Positions 6,346 through 15,623 of a stretch of DNA of 64,000 nt are shown one piece after another. The stretch is from positions 30,732-94,731 of the forward strand of contig NZ_QVMP01000009.1 in NCBI RefSeq assembly GCF_010501095.1, written 5' to 3'. The translations under genes and the position numbers were made by a program. The stretch is from Dysgonomonas sp. 520 (lineage in GTDB: Bacteria > Bacteroidota > Bacteroidia > Bacteroidales > Dysgonomonadaceae). Position 1 is the first letter of the stretch. Each line of letters opens with the position of its first letter. The notes under the pieces are model-generated. The model was not told where the DNA came from, ran no database searches, and saw nothing but the letters and a program-made list of their open reading frames with translations.

Positions 6346-7524
6346 ATGAGTTATCAAAAACAATTAGCAGAAGATATTAAAGATCGTTTACAAAAAGTAC
6401 AAAAACAAATACAAGTAGCAGGAGCAGATGCCTGCATACTTAGTAGCACCGTTAATATATTCTACATTGCGGGAGTAGTTTATGCAGGATATGCCTATAT
6501 CCCGGCCGAAGGCGATATCATCCACTTTGTGAAGCGTCCGCAAGGCGTTGCCTTGGAAAATGTGACCTTCGTTCGCAAGCCTGAACAAATAATAGAGGAA
6601 CTCGGAAACAGAGAATTACCCGCTCCCGAAAAAGTATTGATAGAAACCGACTCAGCCAACTATACCGAGTGCTGCCGGCTTATCAATAGCCTTGCAATAA
6701 AAGAAGTGATGAACGCATCCACATTCATGCGGAAGATACGCAGTGTAAAATCGGACTTCGAACTGCAACAAACACGAGCATGTGCCCGTAAGCACGAAGC
6801 CGTTTACAAACTGATACCGTCTTTGTTTAAGAAAGGTATGACCGACGTAGAACTGCAAATTGAAATTGAACGCCAAATGCGCCTGTATGGCTCGATGGGA
6901 ATTTTTCGGGCTTATGGAGAAAATATGGACATCTTTATGGGTAGCATCCTGACAGGTGAAAACGCAGAATCTCCTTCGCCTTTCGACTATGCTCTGGGTG
7001 GTCACGGTGCAAATCCGACTTTGCCCATCGGCGCAAGCGGAGAGGAAATTAAGGAAGGCTACACCATTATGATAGATATGGCTGGAAATTACTCTCCCTG
7101 GATGACAGACATGACACGGGTTTTCTCTTTGGGACGAACAACCGAACTTGCATACAAAGCTCATCAGGTTTCGATAGAAATTTGCAATACGATTGAAAGT
7201 TATGCCAAAGTCGGAACTCCATGTGCCGATTTGTACAACACGGCAATGGAAATGACAAAGAAAAACGGATTGGAGGCTTACTTTATGGGAACGAAGCAAC
7301 AGGCTAAATTTGTTGGTCACGGCGTGGGTCTGGAAATCAACGAAGTACCTGTTCTTACCCCCAGATCGAAGGAAGTATTTGAAGAAAATGTTGTCTTTGC
7401 TCTCGAACCTAAGTTTGTGATCCCTGAAATTGGTGCGGTAGGAATCGAAAATACGTATGCCGTAACAGCTAGCGGTTTGGAAAAAATCACTCTTTTCGAA
7501 GAAGGTATTATTGATTTAGGATGA
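6346..7524 (+). CDS. M24-family metallopeptidase (Xaa-Pro aminopeptidase / dipeptidase type)
   Basis: 392 residues with no signal peptide, so cytoplasmic. It has a creatinase-type N-terminal domain (about 1-150) and a pita-bread catalytic domain (about 155-385). The five metal ligands are visible: Asp244 (MIDMAGN), Asp255 (WMTDMTR), His325 (GHGVGLEINE), Glu354 (FALEPKF) and Glu368 (GIENTYAV). Known members cleave peptides with proline in second position using two metal ions. The start was set at ATG 6346 because a promoter element overlaps the earlier in-frame TTG. The stop overlaps the folP start by 4 bp (ATGA), so the two are translationally coupled. Confidence 0.9.
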   Translation: MSYQKQLAEDIKDRLQKVQKQIQVAGADACILSSTVNIFYIAGVVYAGYAYIPAEGDIIHFVKRPQGVALENVTFVRKPEQIIEELGNRELPAPEKVLIETDSANYTECCRLINSLAIKEVMNASTFMRKIRSVKSDFELQQTRACARKHEAVYKLIPSLFKKGMTDVELQIEIERQMRLYGSMGIFRAYGENMDIFMGSILTGENAESPSPFDYALGGHGANPTLPIGASGEEIKEGYTIMIDMAGNYSPWMTDMTRVFSLGRTTELAYKAHQVSIEICNTIESYAKVGTPCADLYNTAMEMTKKNGLEAYFMGTKQQAKFVGHGVGLEINEVPVLTPRSKEVFEENVVFALEPKFVIPEIGAVGIENTYAVTASGLEKITLFEEGIIDLG

Positions 7525-8354
7525 ATAAAACAATCAACATAAAAGGTGAACTCTGGGATTTGTCCGAAAATCCCGTTGTGATGGGTATCCTTAACATTAC
7601 TCCCGATTCGTTCTATTCTGTCAGCAGAAAACAAACGGAAAAAGAGATCATCGACCGTGCTGCTCAAATTATAGAAGACGGGGCGAGGATTATAGATATA
7701 GGGGCACAATCGTCCAACCCTCGGTCGCCATTGCTATCGGCCAATGAAGAAATAGAACGGCTGCGTTTTGCGATGCCACATATAAACAGGGAGTTTCCCG
7801 ATGCAGTTCTTTCCATCGACACCTTCTACGGTGATGTAGCCAAATGTGCCGTTGAAGAATACGGGATAGCTATCGTCAACGATATATCGGGCGGGCAAAT
7901 AGATGCGATGATGTTCGACACTGTTGCCAATCTGCATGTACCATACATCTTGATGCACATGCGAGGCATGCCTCAGACCATGCAACAACTGACCGAATAT
8001 GACGACATGACGCAAGATATTTTCTACTATTTTTCAGAAAAAATAGCAGAATTGCAGCAACTCGGTGTTTGCGATGTGATTGTCGACCCCGGATTCGGAT
8101 TCAGTAAAACTGTGATCCAGAACTACGAATTGATGAAACAATTGGATAAGTTTCAAATATTTGAATTACCTTTGCTTGTAGGTATATCGCGCAAGTCGAT
8201 GATATACAAGCTGCTGGACATAACACCCGAAGCCAGTCTGAACGGAACCAGTGTGCTGAACACTTTCGCCGTGGAGCATGGAGCAAACATTTTGCGTGTT
8301 CACGATGTTAAAGAAGCTGTGGAAGTGATCGAAATAATGAGACAATTGAAATAA
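7521..8354 (+). CDS. folP: Dihydropteroate synthase
   Basis: 277 residues, the usual length. FolP condenses p-aminobenzoate with 7,8-dihydropterin pyrophosphate in folate synthesis and is the target of sulfonamides. Signature motifs are MGILNITPDSFYSVS near the N-terminus, IDIGAQSSNPR, SIDTFYGDVA, VNDISGG, and VDPGFGFSKT followed by VGISRKSM near the C-terminus. The DIGAQSSNPR segment replaces the common DIGGESTRPG; this Bacteroidetes-like variant is worth noting for sulfonamide binding. It overlaps the peptidase gene by 4 bp and is followed after 16 bp by cdaA, a gene pairing common in Bacteroidetes. Confidence 0.95.
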   Translation: MNKTINIKGELWDLSENPVVMGILNITPDSFYSVSRKQTEKEIIDRAAQIIEDGARIIDIGAQSSNPRSPLLSANEEIERLRFAMPHINREFPDAVLSIDTFYGDVAKCAVEEYGIAIVNDISGGQIDAMMFDTVANLHVPYILMHMRGMPQTMQQLTEYDDMTQDIFYYFSEKIAELQQLGVCDVIVDPGFGFSKTVIQNYELMKQLDKFQIFELPLLVGISRKSMIYKLLDITPEASLNGTSVLNTFAVEHGANILRVHDVKEAVEVIEIMRQLK

Positions 8355-8370
8355 CAATCCTCAATTTGTT

Positions 8371-9195
8371 ATGCTTGATAATTTCGGAATAAGAGATATA
8401 ATTGACGTCATACTGGTTGCAGTGTTGATGTACCAGTTATTTAACCTTGTGAAAAGATCAGGCACTACCACGCTGTTCAATGGTATTCTGGCATTTATCA
8501 TTTTGTGGATATTCGTTTCCCAGATATTCCAGATGCGCTTGCTTGGTTCCATTCTGGATATGTTTGGTAATGTGGGACTTTTCGTTATCATCATTCTCTT
8601 TCAGGACGAAATCCGCCGATTCCTCATGAATCTGGGTTCGAACAGGACTTTCAATACCATAGCCAAATTCTTCGGCGTTAAAAAACAAGCAAGTATAAAA
8701 GAAGACAGCATCACCGCCTTGGTTCTTGCCTGCATGAATATGGCAAAAACAAAAACGGGAGCCCTGATTGTGATAGAACAAGAGATCGGACTTGGCATGT
8801 ACGAATCGACAGGCGAGATAATCAACTCAACCATCAGCACACGGCTAATCGAAAACATTTTCTTTAAAAACAGTCCGTTACACGATGGAGCAATGATTAT
8901 CTCGAAAGGTAAAATAGAGGCTGCCGGTTGCATACTTCCTGTATCTCAGAAAACAGACTTACCCAAAAGTATGGGGGTGAGGCATCGTGCGGCTCTGGGT
9001 ATAGCCACCGAAACCGATGCAATAGCAATAGTAATTTCGGAAGAAAGAGGAAAAATATCTTACGCCGTACAAGACAAAATCTACCAGAACGTAACCCCCG
9101 AAACATTACAGAATATTCTGAATGCTGCCCTGAGAGCTAATAAGAACCGAGCTGCTAATCAAACTACTTCTCCAACACAACCAAAAGATTCCTGA
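8371..9195 (+). CDS. cdaA: Diadenylate cyclase (c-di-AMP synthase, CdaA type)
   Basis: 274 residues. Three hydrophobic segments lie in residues about 10-85 (VILVAVLMYQLFNLV, LAFIILWIFVSQIF, MFGNVGLFVIIILFQ). The DisA_N cyclase domain follows, with the catalytic motifs DGAMII (about 173) and RHRAALGIATE (about 203). It joins two ATP molecules into the second messenger c-di-AMP at the inner membrane, controlling potassium and osmotic balance. The C-terminal tail is Asn/Thr/Gln-rich. It is third in an operon with the M24 peptidase and folP. It converges on a MATE gene with only 9 bp between the stops. Confidence 0.92.
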   Translation: MLDNFGIRDIIDVILVAVLMYQLFNLVKRSGTTTLFNGILAFIILWIFVSQIFQMRLLGSILDMFGNVGLFVIIILFQDEIRRFLMNLGSNRTFNTIAKFFGVKKQASIKEDSITALVLACMNMAKTKTGALIVIEQEIGLGMYESTGEIINSTISTRLIENIFFKNSPLHDGAMIISKGKIEAAGCILPVSQKTDLPKSMGVRHRAALGIATETDAIAIVISEERGKISYAVQDKIYQNVTPETLQNILNAALRANKNRAANQTTSPTQPKDS

Positions 9196-9204
9196 TTTTT
9201 TTTG

Positions 9205-10530
9205 TCAGATTTCTTTTGTCTGCCATTTGCCAAATCTGAAATAAAGGGCGCAGAATATCAGAAGGAATCCCCAATATATGTACTCCACTGTCCAACAGAC
9301 AGCCACAGGTGCTTTAGCCTGAATAACGATAAACCAGATTCCGAGCATGTATAGAGCAAGTGTAGTTATTTCCATTGTCAATGCAGTGCGGGTGTTACCC
9401 GTTCCCGAAACAGAGTTAAACAACACTGAGCCAATACTGTAAATAGGCAAAATAAAAACTATAACCAACAAAGAAGGTACAGTATCTTGCACCAGCAGCA
9501 TATCACGGCTCGACATAATCATCGCTATCCAGAACTTCGGGGCAATCAATACCACTGCCATCACAATAACAATAACCCCTACGCTGAGCAAGCTAATCCT
9601 CTTTATGAGGGGGATAACGTTACTTATCAATCCTTTGCCCATCGTATTCCCGACCAACGTATTTGCTGCCGTAGCCAACGCATTGACAGGTATTGAGAAT
9701 ATCATATAGAATACACGTATGCCCGTCGCAATCTCGGCATCACGCAAACCGTGGTTTTCAATTGCGGCAAAAAATATAAACCATGTAGACAACGATACGG
9801 TGTATTGCACCATTGTGAAAACAGAAATATTAAGAATGCGTTTGATAACGCCAAAATCGAAATGTATTTTATTGAACCCGTATTTCTTCAGGTCTACTGT
9901 TTTATATGTATAAATAATGAAAAACAATACAGACACAATTTCTGCCGTCAACGAAGCTATTCCTGCTCCGGCAATGCCCATCTGAGGAAAACCAAAATTT
10001 CCCAGAATAAGCACGTAATCTACAAAAATATTCACCGAAGCCATAATTACGGCATTCAGGGTAAGAACCGACGTGCGGGCAATCCCAACATAAAACGCAC
10101 GGAACATAACGTTGATGAATGCAACAAAAAATCCATACATACGCCAGTTCAGATACTCTTCGGCTGCCGCACACACCTCCGGCGACTTGAGGACTATCGG
10201 CAACAGGTAGTCCATAAACACAGACGAAAGCACAAACAATGCAAGTGCCAATACTTCCAGAAATATGACACCCTGCATCATAATGCCACCGATACGGAAA
10301 TATTGCTTTTCCCCGTTCCGTCGGCTGATCATAATCTGCGCCCCCACGCTGAAACCAAAGCCAAGCATGAAGAAAGCTATATAGTAAATGCCCGCAAGAT
10401 TGGATGCCGTGAACTCGACACTACCAATCTCCCGTAGAAAAAGGGTATTTACTATCTGCATTATATTTTGGGCCAGCAAACCCAACATGATAGGTAGGCT
10501 TACCTTCCATATATCTTTGTAAGAATACAT
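9205..10530 (-). CDS. MATE-family multidrug / Na+ efflux transporter
   Basis: 441 residues with about 12 hydrophobic segments spread over the length, as in the MATE family. The first helix region (IWKVSLPIMLGLLAQNIMQIVNT) and the repeat at about 230 (IKRILNISVFTMVQYTVSLS) mark the two six-helix halves. Members export cationic drugs or metabolites in exchange for Na+ or H+. The substrate is unknown. It is transcribed alone, divergent to nothing close, and converges with cdaA. No resistance-specific signature can be claimed. Confidence 0.9.
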   Translation of the reverse strand: MYSYKDIWKVSLPIMLGLLAQNIMQIVNTLFLREIGSVEFTASNLAGIYYIAFFMLGFGFSVGAQIMISRRNGEKQYFRIGGIMMQGVIFLEVLALALFVLSSVFMDYLLPIVLKSPEVCAAAEEYLNWRMYGFFVAFINVMFRAFYVGIARTSVLTLNAVIMASVNIFVDYVLILGNFGFPQMGIAGAGIASLTAEIVSVLFFIIYTYKTVDLKKYGFNKIHFDFGVIKRILNISVFTMVQYTVSLSTWFIFFAAIENHGLRDAEIATGIRVFYMIFSIPVNALATAANTLVGNTMGKGLISNVIPLIKRISLLSVGVIVIVMAVVLIAPKFWIAMIMSSRDMLLVQDTVPSLLVIVFILPIYSIGSVLFNSVSGTGNTRTALTMEITTLALYMLGIWFIVIQAKAPVAVCWTVEYIYWGFLLIFCALYFRFGKWQTKEI

Positions 10531-10593
10531 ATATTGATATTTTTCAGTCTGTTAGAAACAAGTTACAGACTGATGAAATTTAGAAAATGTGAT

Positions 10594-10947
10594 TTATTTT
10601 ATAAGCTTGTTGGTTCTGGTATCGGGAAAAATAATCCAGGGTTGAAACGTTTTTGCCTCTTCAAAATCCATTATCGCATAAGAGATTATAATAATAACGT
10701 CTCCCGGTTGAACTCTTCTGGCAGCGGCCCCGTTCAGGCAAACAGCACCACTGCCACGCTCGCCTTTTATAACGTACGTTTCGAGGCGTTCGCCATTGTT
10801 ATTGTTTACGATACATACTTTTTCACCGGCTATAATGTTTGCGGCATCCATCAAGTCTTCGTCAATGGTGATACTTCCAATGTAGTTCAGATTTGCGTCT
10901 GTTACGGTTACCCTGTGAATTTTTGATTTTAAAACCTCTATTTTCAT
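10594..10947 (-). CDS. panD: Aspartate 1-decarboxylase
   Basis: 117 residues, normal for the family. It makes beta-alanine from L-aspartate for pantothenate and CoA. The proenzyme self-cleaves at Gly24-Ser25 ([13 protein letters not shown]), giving the pyruvoyl cofactor; this motif is intact. Other family motifs are [14 protein letters not shown] and the AARRVQPGD loop. It lies 30 bp downstream of panC on the same strand, so panC and panD form a two-gene operon for the last steps of pantothenate synthesis. Confidence 0.96.
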   Translation of the reverse strand: MKIEVLKSKIHRVTVTDANLNYIGSITIDEDLMDAANIIAGEKVCIVNNNNGERLETYVIKGERGSGAVCLNGAAARRVQPGDVIIIISYAIMDFEEAKTFQPWIIFPDTRTNKLIK

Positions 10948-10977
10948 TTTTCCTTGTAAAAGAGTCTCTTAATAGTT

Positions 10978-11844
10978 TTAAGAAAAATCTTCGTTATTGT
11001 TAAAGTATGTAATATTGTCGATCAAACGTACATCACCGCAAAAAACAGCGATGCACCCCACTGCATAATCTGTGTCAGTCCAACTATTTATTGGTTGAAG
11101 TGTATTTCCATCCACAATTTCGTAATATTCCACTTCAAAACCTGGTTCGTTATTTATTTCTTCAATTACTTTGTTTATAACACTTTCCACCGTGTTTTGT
11201 TTCATCCAATCCTTACTTGCGGACAATGTTTTATATATAATCGGGGCTCTTTTTCTTTCATCTTCCGAGAGGCGCTCGTTCCGGCTGCTCATAGCCAAGC
11301 CGTTAGCATCTCGTATAATGGGCATACCTTTTATTTTTACAGGCAAATTCAATTGTTTCACCATCTCCCTGATTATTGCCAACTGCTGAAAATCTTTCTC
11401 GCCAAAGTAGGCCACATCAGGTTTCACCAGTTCGAACAAACGGCTTACCACCTGCGCCACCCCATTGAAATGTCCGGGACGAAACTTTCCTTCCATCACC
11501 TTATCCAACATACCAAAGTCGAACGTTCGGGTATCGGGTTCGGGATAGATTTCCTCAACGGATGGAGCAAAAATCACATCAACAGAGGTTTCTTTCTCCA
11601 GCATTACCGAATCGCATTCTAAAGTGCGTGGATATTTAATCAAATCGTTCTGATCATTAAATTGTGTAGGATTGACAAATATACTAACCACATTCACCTG
11701 GTTTTCCATACAACTTTGTTTCACCAAAGAAATATGCCCGTAATGAAGCGCGCCCATTGTAGGAACAAAACCCACAGTTCTCCCATCTACACGCAAGCTA
11801 TTTAGCATGTCACACAATTCTTTTACAGTGTGGACTATAACCAT
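10978..11844 (-). CDS. panC: Pantothenate synthetase
   Basis: 288 residues. PanC joins pantoate and beta-alanine using ATP, through a pantoyl-adenylate. The nucleotidyltransferase HIGH-type motif is [14 protein letters not shown] (residues about 28-41), the substrate-binding region is FVNPTQFND, and the KMSKS-like motif is [10 protein letters not shown] (about 187). The gene is first in the panC-panD operon and divergent from the starch-synthase-like gene at 12076, a gene order conserved in many Bacteroidales. Confidence 0.96.
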   Translation of the reverse strand: MVIVHTVKELCDMLNSLRVDGRTVGFVPTMGALHYGHISLVKQSCMENQVNVVSIFVNPTQFNDQNDLIKYPRTLECDSVMLEKETSVDVIFAPSVEEIYPEPDTRTFDFGMLDKVMEGKFRPGHFNGVAQVVSRLFELVKPDVAYFGEKDFQQLAIIREMVKQLNLPVKIKGMPIIRDANGLAMSSRNERLSEDERKRAPIIYKTLSASKDWMKQNTVESVINKVIEEINNEPGFEVEYYEIVDGNTLQPINSWTDTDYAVGCIAVFCGDVRLIDNITYFNNNEDFS

Positions 11845-12044
11845 CTTTGCTAATCTTTATTTAACCACAGGCAATTGCCTGTTAAAAAACAATGCAAAGC
11901 AACAAAATATTTATGAGAATATAAAAGAAATTCGTTCTTTTTTAAAGTAAAAAAACATACCGATTTTGGCTTAAAATAAATGAATAAACTCAAAAATCGC
12001 AAATTTGCTAAGCATTTGTTGCAAAAAACAAGATTTTTTTTTAT

Positions 12045-12052
12045 TATCTTTG
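12045..12052 (+). promoter_or_regulatory. -7 promoter element of the starch-synthase-like gene
   Basis: TATCTTTG, 24 bp before ATG 12076. The rest of the 231-bp divergent gap to panC is AT-rich, with no other feature I can support. Confidence 0.6.
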
Positions 12053-12075
12053 TATTCCAATTACGAAAATAAAAA

Positions 12076-12888
12076 ATGAGCGCAAAAAGAGTATTATTTA
12101 TCACACAAGAAATTTCACCGTACCTACCAGATTCACCAATCTCTACAAACTGCAGACAATTGCCTCAAGCTATTCAAGAGGCTGGTCGGGAAATCAGAAC
12201 TTTCATGCCCAAGTTTGGTAATATCAACGAAAGACGTAACCAACTGCACGAAGTGATCAGGCTATCCGGTATGAACCTCATTATAGACGACACAGATCAC
12301 CCGCTGATCATAAAAGTGGCATCTATACAAGCAGCACGTATGCAGGTATATTTCATCGACAATGAAGATTTTTTCAACCGCAAGTTCACCACATCTGACG
12401 ATGAAGGCAATGAATTTGAAGACAACGATGAAAGAAGTATTTTCTATGTGAGAGGAGTACTTGAAACAATAAAAAAACTGAGATGGATTCCGGATGTCAT
12501 TCACTGTCACGGATGGATGACAGCATTGACGCCGCTTTATATAAAGACTGCGTTTGCCGACGATCCTTGTTTCAAAGACACTAAGGTGGTTTATTCATTG
12601 TACAACGACGATTTCAAACAATCTTTCACCGAAAAGTTTGCAACAAAACTGAAATTGAAAGGTATTTCGGGCAATCATCTGAAAGACTTTAAGGGAGACA
12701 TTGATTATGTTACACTTTCTACTTTTGCATCTAAATATGCAGACGGAGTTATTCAAAGTGAAGAAACTGTAAATCCTGAAATATTGAATTATATAAAAGA
12801 AAATAAAATAAAATTCCTGCCTTATCAGGGCGAAGCTAAAGAAGCCGTAGCACCTATCGCCGAATTTTACGATAGTTTGTATGTCTAA
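12076..12888 (+). CDS. Glycogen/starch synthase-like protein (N-terminal GT5 domain only)
   Basis: 270 residues, against about 480 for full glycogen synthase. It matches only the N-terminal Rossmann domain of the starch-synthase family: KRVLFITQEISPYLPDSPIS at the start (where GlgA has the K-x-G-G loop), GREIRTFMPKFGNINERR, and WIPDVIHCHGWMTALTPLY. The C-terminal ADP-glucose-binding domain is missing, as in the conserved short Bacteroidetes family beside panC, so this is a family trait rather than a fresh truncation. The substrate is uncertain, and catalysis without the second domain is doubtful. A strong terminator follows at 12912-12946. Confidence 0.85.
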   Translation: MSAKRVLFITQEISPYLPDSPISTNCRQLPQAIQEAGREIRTFMPKFGNINERRNQLHEVIRLSGMNLIIDDTDHPLIIKVASIQAARMQVYFIDNEDFFNRKFTTSDDEGNEFEDNDERSIFYVRGVLETIKKLRWIPDVIHCHGWMTALTPLYIKTAFADDPCFKDTKVVYSLYNDDFKQSFTEKFATKLKLKGISGNHLKDFKGDIDYVTLSTFASKYADGVIQSEETVNPEILNYIKENKIKFLPYQGEAKEAVAPIAEFYDSLYV

Positions 12889-12911
12889 ATAAATAGATTA
12901 AGCATAATAGG

Positions 12912-12946
12912 AAAAAGGTTATATCTACAAAGGATATAACCTTTTT
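12912..12946 (+). terminator. Rho-independent terminator after the starch-synthase-like gene
   Basis: AAAAAGGTTATATC and GATATAACCTTTTT form a perfect 14-bp stem with a 7-nt loop, ending in a T tract. Confidence 0.9.
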
Positions 12947-13024
12947 GGTTATTACAAAATGCCTTGACGTCTAAAAACACACCCTTTTAGTCGAAAATTA
13001 CCCCCTTGCGATATTAAGTCAAAC

Positions 13025-13032
13025 TATATTTG
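13025..13032 (+). promoter_or_regulatory. -7 promoter element of the pectate lyase gene
   Basis: TATATTTG. The predicted transcript start is near 13039, leaving a leader of about 57 nt before ATG 13096. Confidence 0.6.
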
Positions 13033-13095
13033 TTCCGATGTTTTATATCCGATTACAAAATATCAGGAACAAAACTTGACAACAATCTTAATATC

Positions 13096-15429
13096 ATGAA
13101 AAAATTATTTTTACTATCAATTACTCTATTTATTTTTTCTGTTGCCTCAATATGGGCTCAGAATGTAAACATTACGGAGTCTGCAGGTTGGCTCGAATCG
13201 GCCTATGTGAAATGGGACCCTGTTAATGGCGCCGACAGCTATAATGTATATTATAAGGCTGTAAACTCACAAGATGCCGACTACGTAAAAATAGACGGTT
13301 TTCTAATAAGAAAATACTCAAGCTATTTCAGAGCTGACGTTTTAGGTTTAAAAGCGGGAAATTACCAGATAAAGGTTGTACCCGTTTTCGGCGAAACTCA
13401 AGACGATTCGAAACAAGCAGTTTCAGCGTCATTGGAAGTAAAAGCTCACCTACGTGAAGGCTTTGCATTTTCAGCAAACTCGACATTCAAGTCCGGATCA
13501 GGAGCTTACAATGACGATGGTTCTCTCAAATCAGGTGCTCAAGTAATCTATATCACACCAACAAATGGGGCATCGGTAAAAGGTTTTGTAACCACAGATA
13601 AAGGTAAAGAAGAACGTACCGGAATTGTAGCAATATTGCAAGGAAGAGAAAAAGGGCTTGACAAAACCCCTTTGGCTATCCGTTTTATAGGCAATATCAC
13701 AGCATCCAGTTTAGGCAGTCTATCATCGGGAAGCCTACTTGAAGTGAAAGGCAAGAACTATTCCGAAATGAACATCACATTCGAAGGAGTAGGTGATGAT
13801 GCTACCACAAACGGCTGGGGACTTTTAATAAACAAATGCGGCAATGTAGAAGTACGTAACCTCGCATTTATGGGGTTTCCGGATGACGGAGTTTCCCTAA
13901 AAGAAAGTGTAAACTTATGGATACACAACAATGACTTCCTCTACGGAAAAAACAAAGGAGGCGATCAATCGAAAGGTGACGGATCATTAGACGTGAAAGA
14001 TGACTGTAAATACACCGTTTTCTCTTACAATCACTTCATCGATTCAGGAAAAGCCTCTCTTTGCGGTATGAAGAGCGAAAGCGGCCCCAACTACCTGACT
14101 TACCACCACAATTGGTTTGACCATTCCGACAGCCGTCATCCACGTGTTCGTACAATGACTGTTCATGTGTATAACAACTATTACGATGGTGTAGCAAAAT
14201 ATGGCATCGGGGCAACAACAGGAGCCAGTGTATTTGTAGAAAACAATTACTTCAGAAACACTAAAAATCCGATGTTGATCTCTAAACAAGGAACAGACAT
14301 TTTGGAAGGTGATGGTAGCGGAACTTTCTCCGGCGAAGCCGGCGGTATGATTAAAGCATTCGGAAACTACCTTGATGCTGAATCGGCAACAAACAAAAGA
14401 TACAAGCCTTATTCATCAAGCAACACTACCAATTTTGATGCTTACGTTGCTTCCAGCAGAGACGAGCAAGTACCATCTACAATAAAAACTCTGTCAGGGA
14501 CAAACACATACAACAATTTTGACACCAATTCGTCTATCATGTATGCGTACACCCCCGATAGTCCGGAAGACGCTAAAACAAAAGTCATGGCATACGCCGG
14601 ACGTATGTTTGGAGGCGATTTCAAGTGGTCGTTCAACAATGCAACCGACGACAGCTCTTACGATGTAAACTCTCAATTATCATCTGCACTTACCGGCTAT
14701 AAATCCGGTTTGGTTTCCATACAAGGTGGAGCTGGTGGCAACAGCGGAGACGATGGTGGTGATGACGGCGGCGACGGCGGCGGCGATGGAGGAGATGGCG
14801 GCGATGGCGGCATTGTTCCTGATGGAGATCAGGTACATAACTTCACAGCCAATGACAAAAACAGTTCATTCTACTCTATCACAGGAAGCACCACATCAGG
14901 AAGTGCCGGAGGTACAGTTACGGTTAATGGTTCAACTCTGTCAAAATACCTGAAAATGGAATCTTCCACATCAATTACATTTACCTCCGATAAGCAAGGT
15001 ACACTTACACTAGTATTTGCCGCAGCTTCAAGTAAAAAAATTGAGATCAACGGTACAGCGTACGATATACCTAGTGATGGCAAACTTACGTTAGAACTTC
15101 CGGCAGGAAGCCATAAAATAGCAAAAGGATCGAAAGGTACAACCAATACATTCCTGTTCTATATAAGTCTGACTTACCCAACTTCCGGTATCGGAGAAGT
15201 ACAAAGTACATCATTTACTGTATATCCAAATCCTGTGACGGAAACTTTATATATTTCTTCAGAAGTTGAAGTAGAAAACGTAGATGTATACAGCATCACA
15301 GGAACTCTGGTTCAACGGATTAAAGGCAATGTTAATGCGATAGATATGAGTAATCTTGTTTCGGGTAGCTACATTGTGAATGTAAAAACAGCACAAGGAG
15401 CACATAAACAAGTGGTAATCAAAAAATAA
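13096..15429 (+). CDS. Secreted pectate lyase (PL1 type) with T9SS type A sorting domain
   Basis: 777 residues. The signal peptide ends in IWAQ (about 22). Next come a fibronectin-III-like domain (about 23-115), a right-handed beta-helix of polysaccharide lyase family 1 (about 130-530), an Asp/Gly linker (about 547-575), a beta-sandwich that may bind carbohydrate (about 580-695), and a type IX secretion signal (about 704-777: SFTVYPNPVTETLYIS to KQVVIKK). The PL1 signature DSRHPRVR with its catalytic Arg lies at about 345-352, and the Ca2+-site Asp-rich motif DGSLDVKDD precedes it. It should cleave polygalacturonate by beta-elimination outside the cell. ATG 13096 is chosen because the promoter lies just upstream and the signal peptide starts there. 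Confidence 0.92.
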   Translation: MKKLFLLSITLFIFSVASIWAQNVNITESAGWLESAYVKWDPVNGADSYNVYYKAVNSQDADYVKIDGFLIRKYSSYFRADVLGLKAGNYQIKVVPVFGETQDDSKQAVSASLEVKAHLREGFAFSANSTFKSGSGAYNDDGSLKSGAQVIYITPTNGASVKGFVTTDKGKEERTGIVAILQGREKGLDKTPLAIRFIGNITASSLGSLSSGSLLEVKGKNYSEMNITFEGVGDDATTNGWGLLINKCGNVEVRNLAFMGFPDDGVSLKESVNLWIHNNDFLYGKNKGGDQSKGDGSLDVKDDCKYTVFSYNHFIDSGKASLCGMKSESGPNYLTYHHNWFDHSDSRHPRVRTMTVHVYNNYYDGVAKYGIGATTGASVFVENNYFRNTKNPMLISKQGTDILEGDGSGTFSGEAGGMIKAFGNYLDAESATNKRYKPYSSSNTTNFDAYVASSRDEQVPSTIKTLSGTNTYNNFDTNSSIMYAYTPDSPEDAKTKVMAYAGRMFGGDFKWSFNNATDDSSYDVNSQLSSALTGYKSGLVSIQGGAGGNSGDDGGDDGGDGGGDGGDGGDGGIVPDGDQVHNFTANDKNSSFYSITGSTTSGSAGGTVTVNGSTLSKYLKMESSTSITFTSDKQGTLTLVFAAASSKKIEINGTAYDIPSDGKLTLELPAGSHKIAKGSKGTTNTFLFYISLTYPTSGIGEVQSTSFTVYPNPVTETLYISSEVEVENVDVYSITGTLVQRIKGNVNAIDMSNLVSGSYIVNVKTAQGAHKQVVIKK
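14734..14820 (+). repeat. In-frame Gly/Asp codon repeat in the lyase linker
   Basis: Tandem GGCGAT/GGCGAC/GGTGAT units encode an Asp-Gly-Gly linker between catalytic and binding modules. The region is prone to slippage, so its length may vary among strains. Confidence 0.7.
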
Positions 15430-15450
15430 AATTATCATTGATATAGATAA

Positions 15451-15482
15451 GAAGCCGGTTCTTTAAAATGAGAACCGGCTTC
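15451..15482 (+). terminator. Rho-independent terminator after the pectate lyase gene
   Basis: GAAGCCGGTTCT and AGAACCGGCTTC form a perfect 12-bp stem with an 8-nt loop. It separates the lyase from the next gene and makes the in-frame upstream start at 15468 unlikely. Confidence 0.85.
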
Positions 15483-15623
15483 TGCTATTTCGGCATAATT
15501 GTTTTCAGAACTCAATTTGAAAGAATCAATAATCATAAAAAAAATGAAAATAGATGCCCTAATTATATTTATAAGAGTTTTTTTAAGATATTTGGGGCAA
15601 AATATAAAATCAGGAATCATAAG

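Noticed and set aside
11095..11622. 175-codon plus-strand frame within panC
   Set aside because: It lies wholly inside the well-conserved panC gene on the other strand and has no start signal or domain.
14726..14953. Alternative-frame ORF over the lyase linker
   Set aside because: Caused by the GGC/GAT tandem repeat; the lyase frame continues intact through it with a typical T9SS end.
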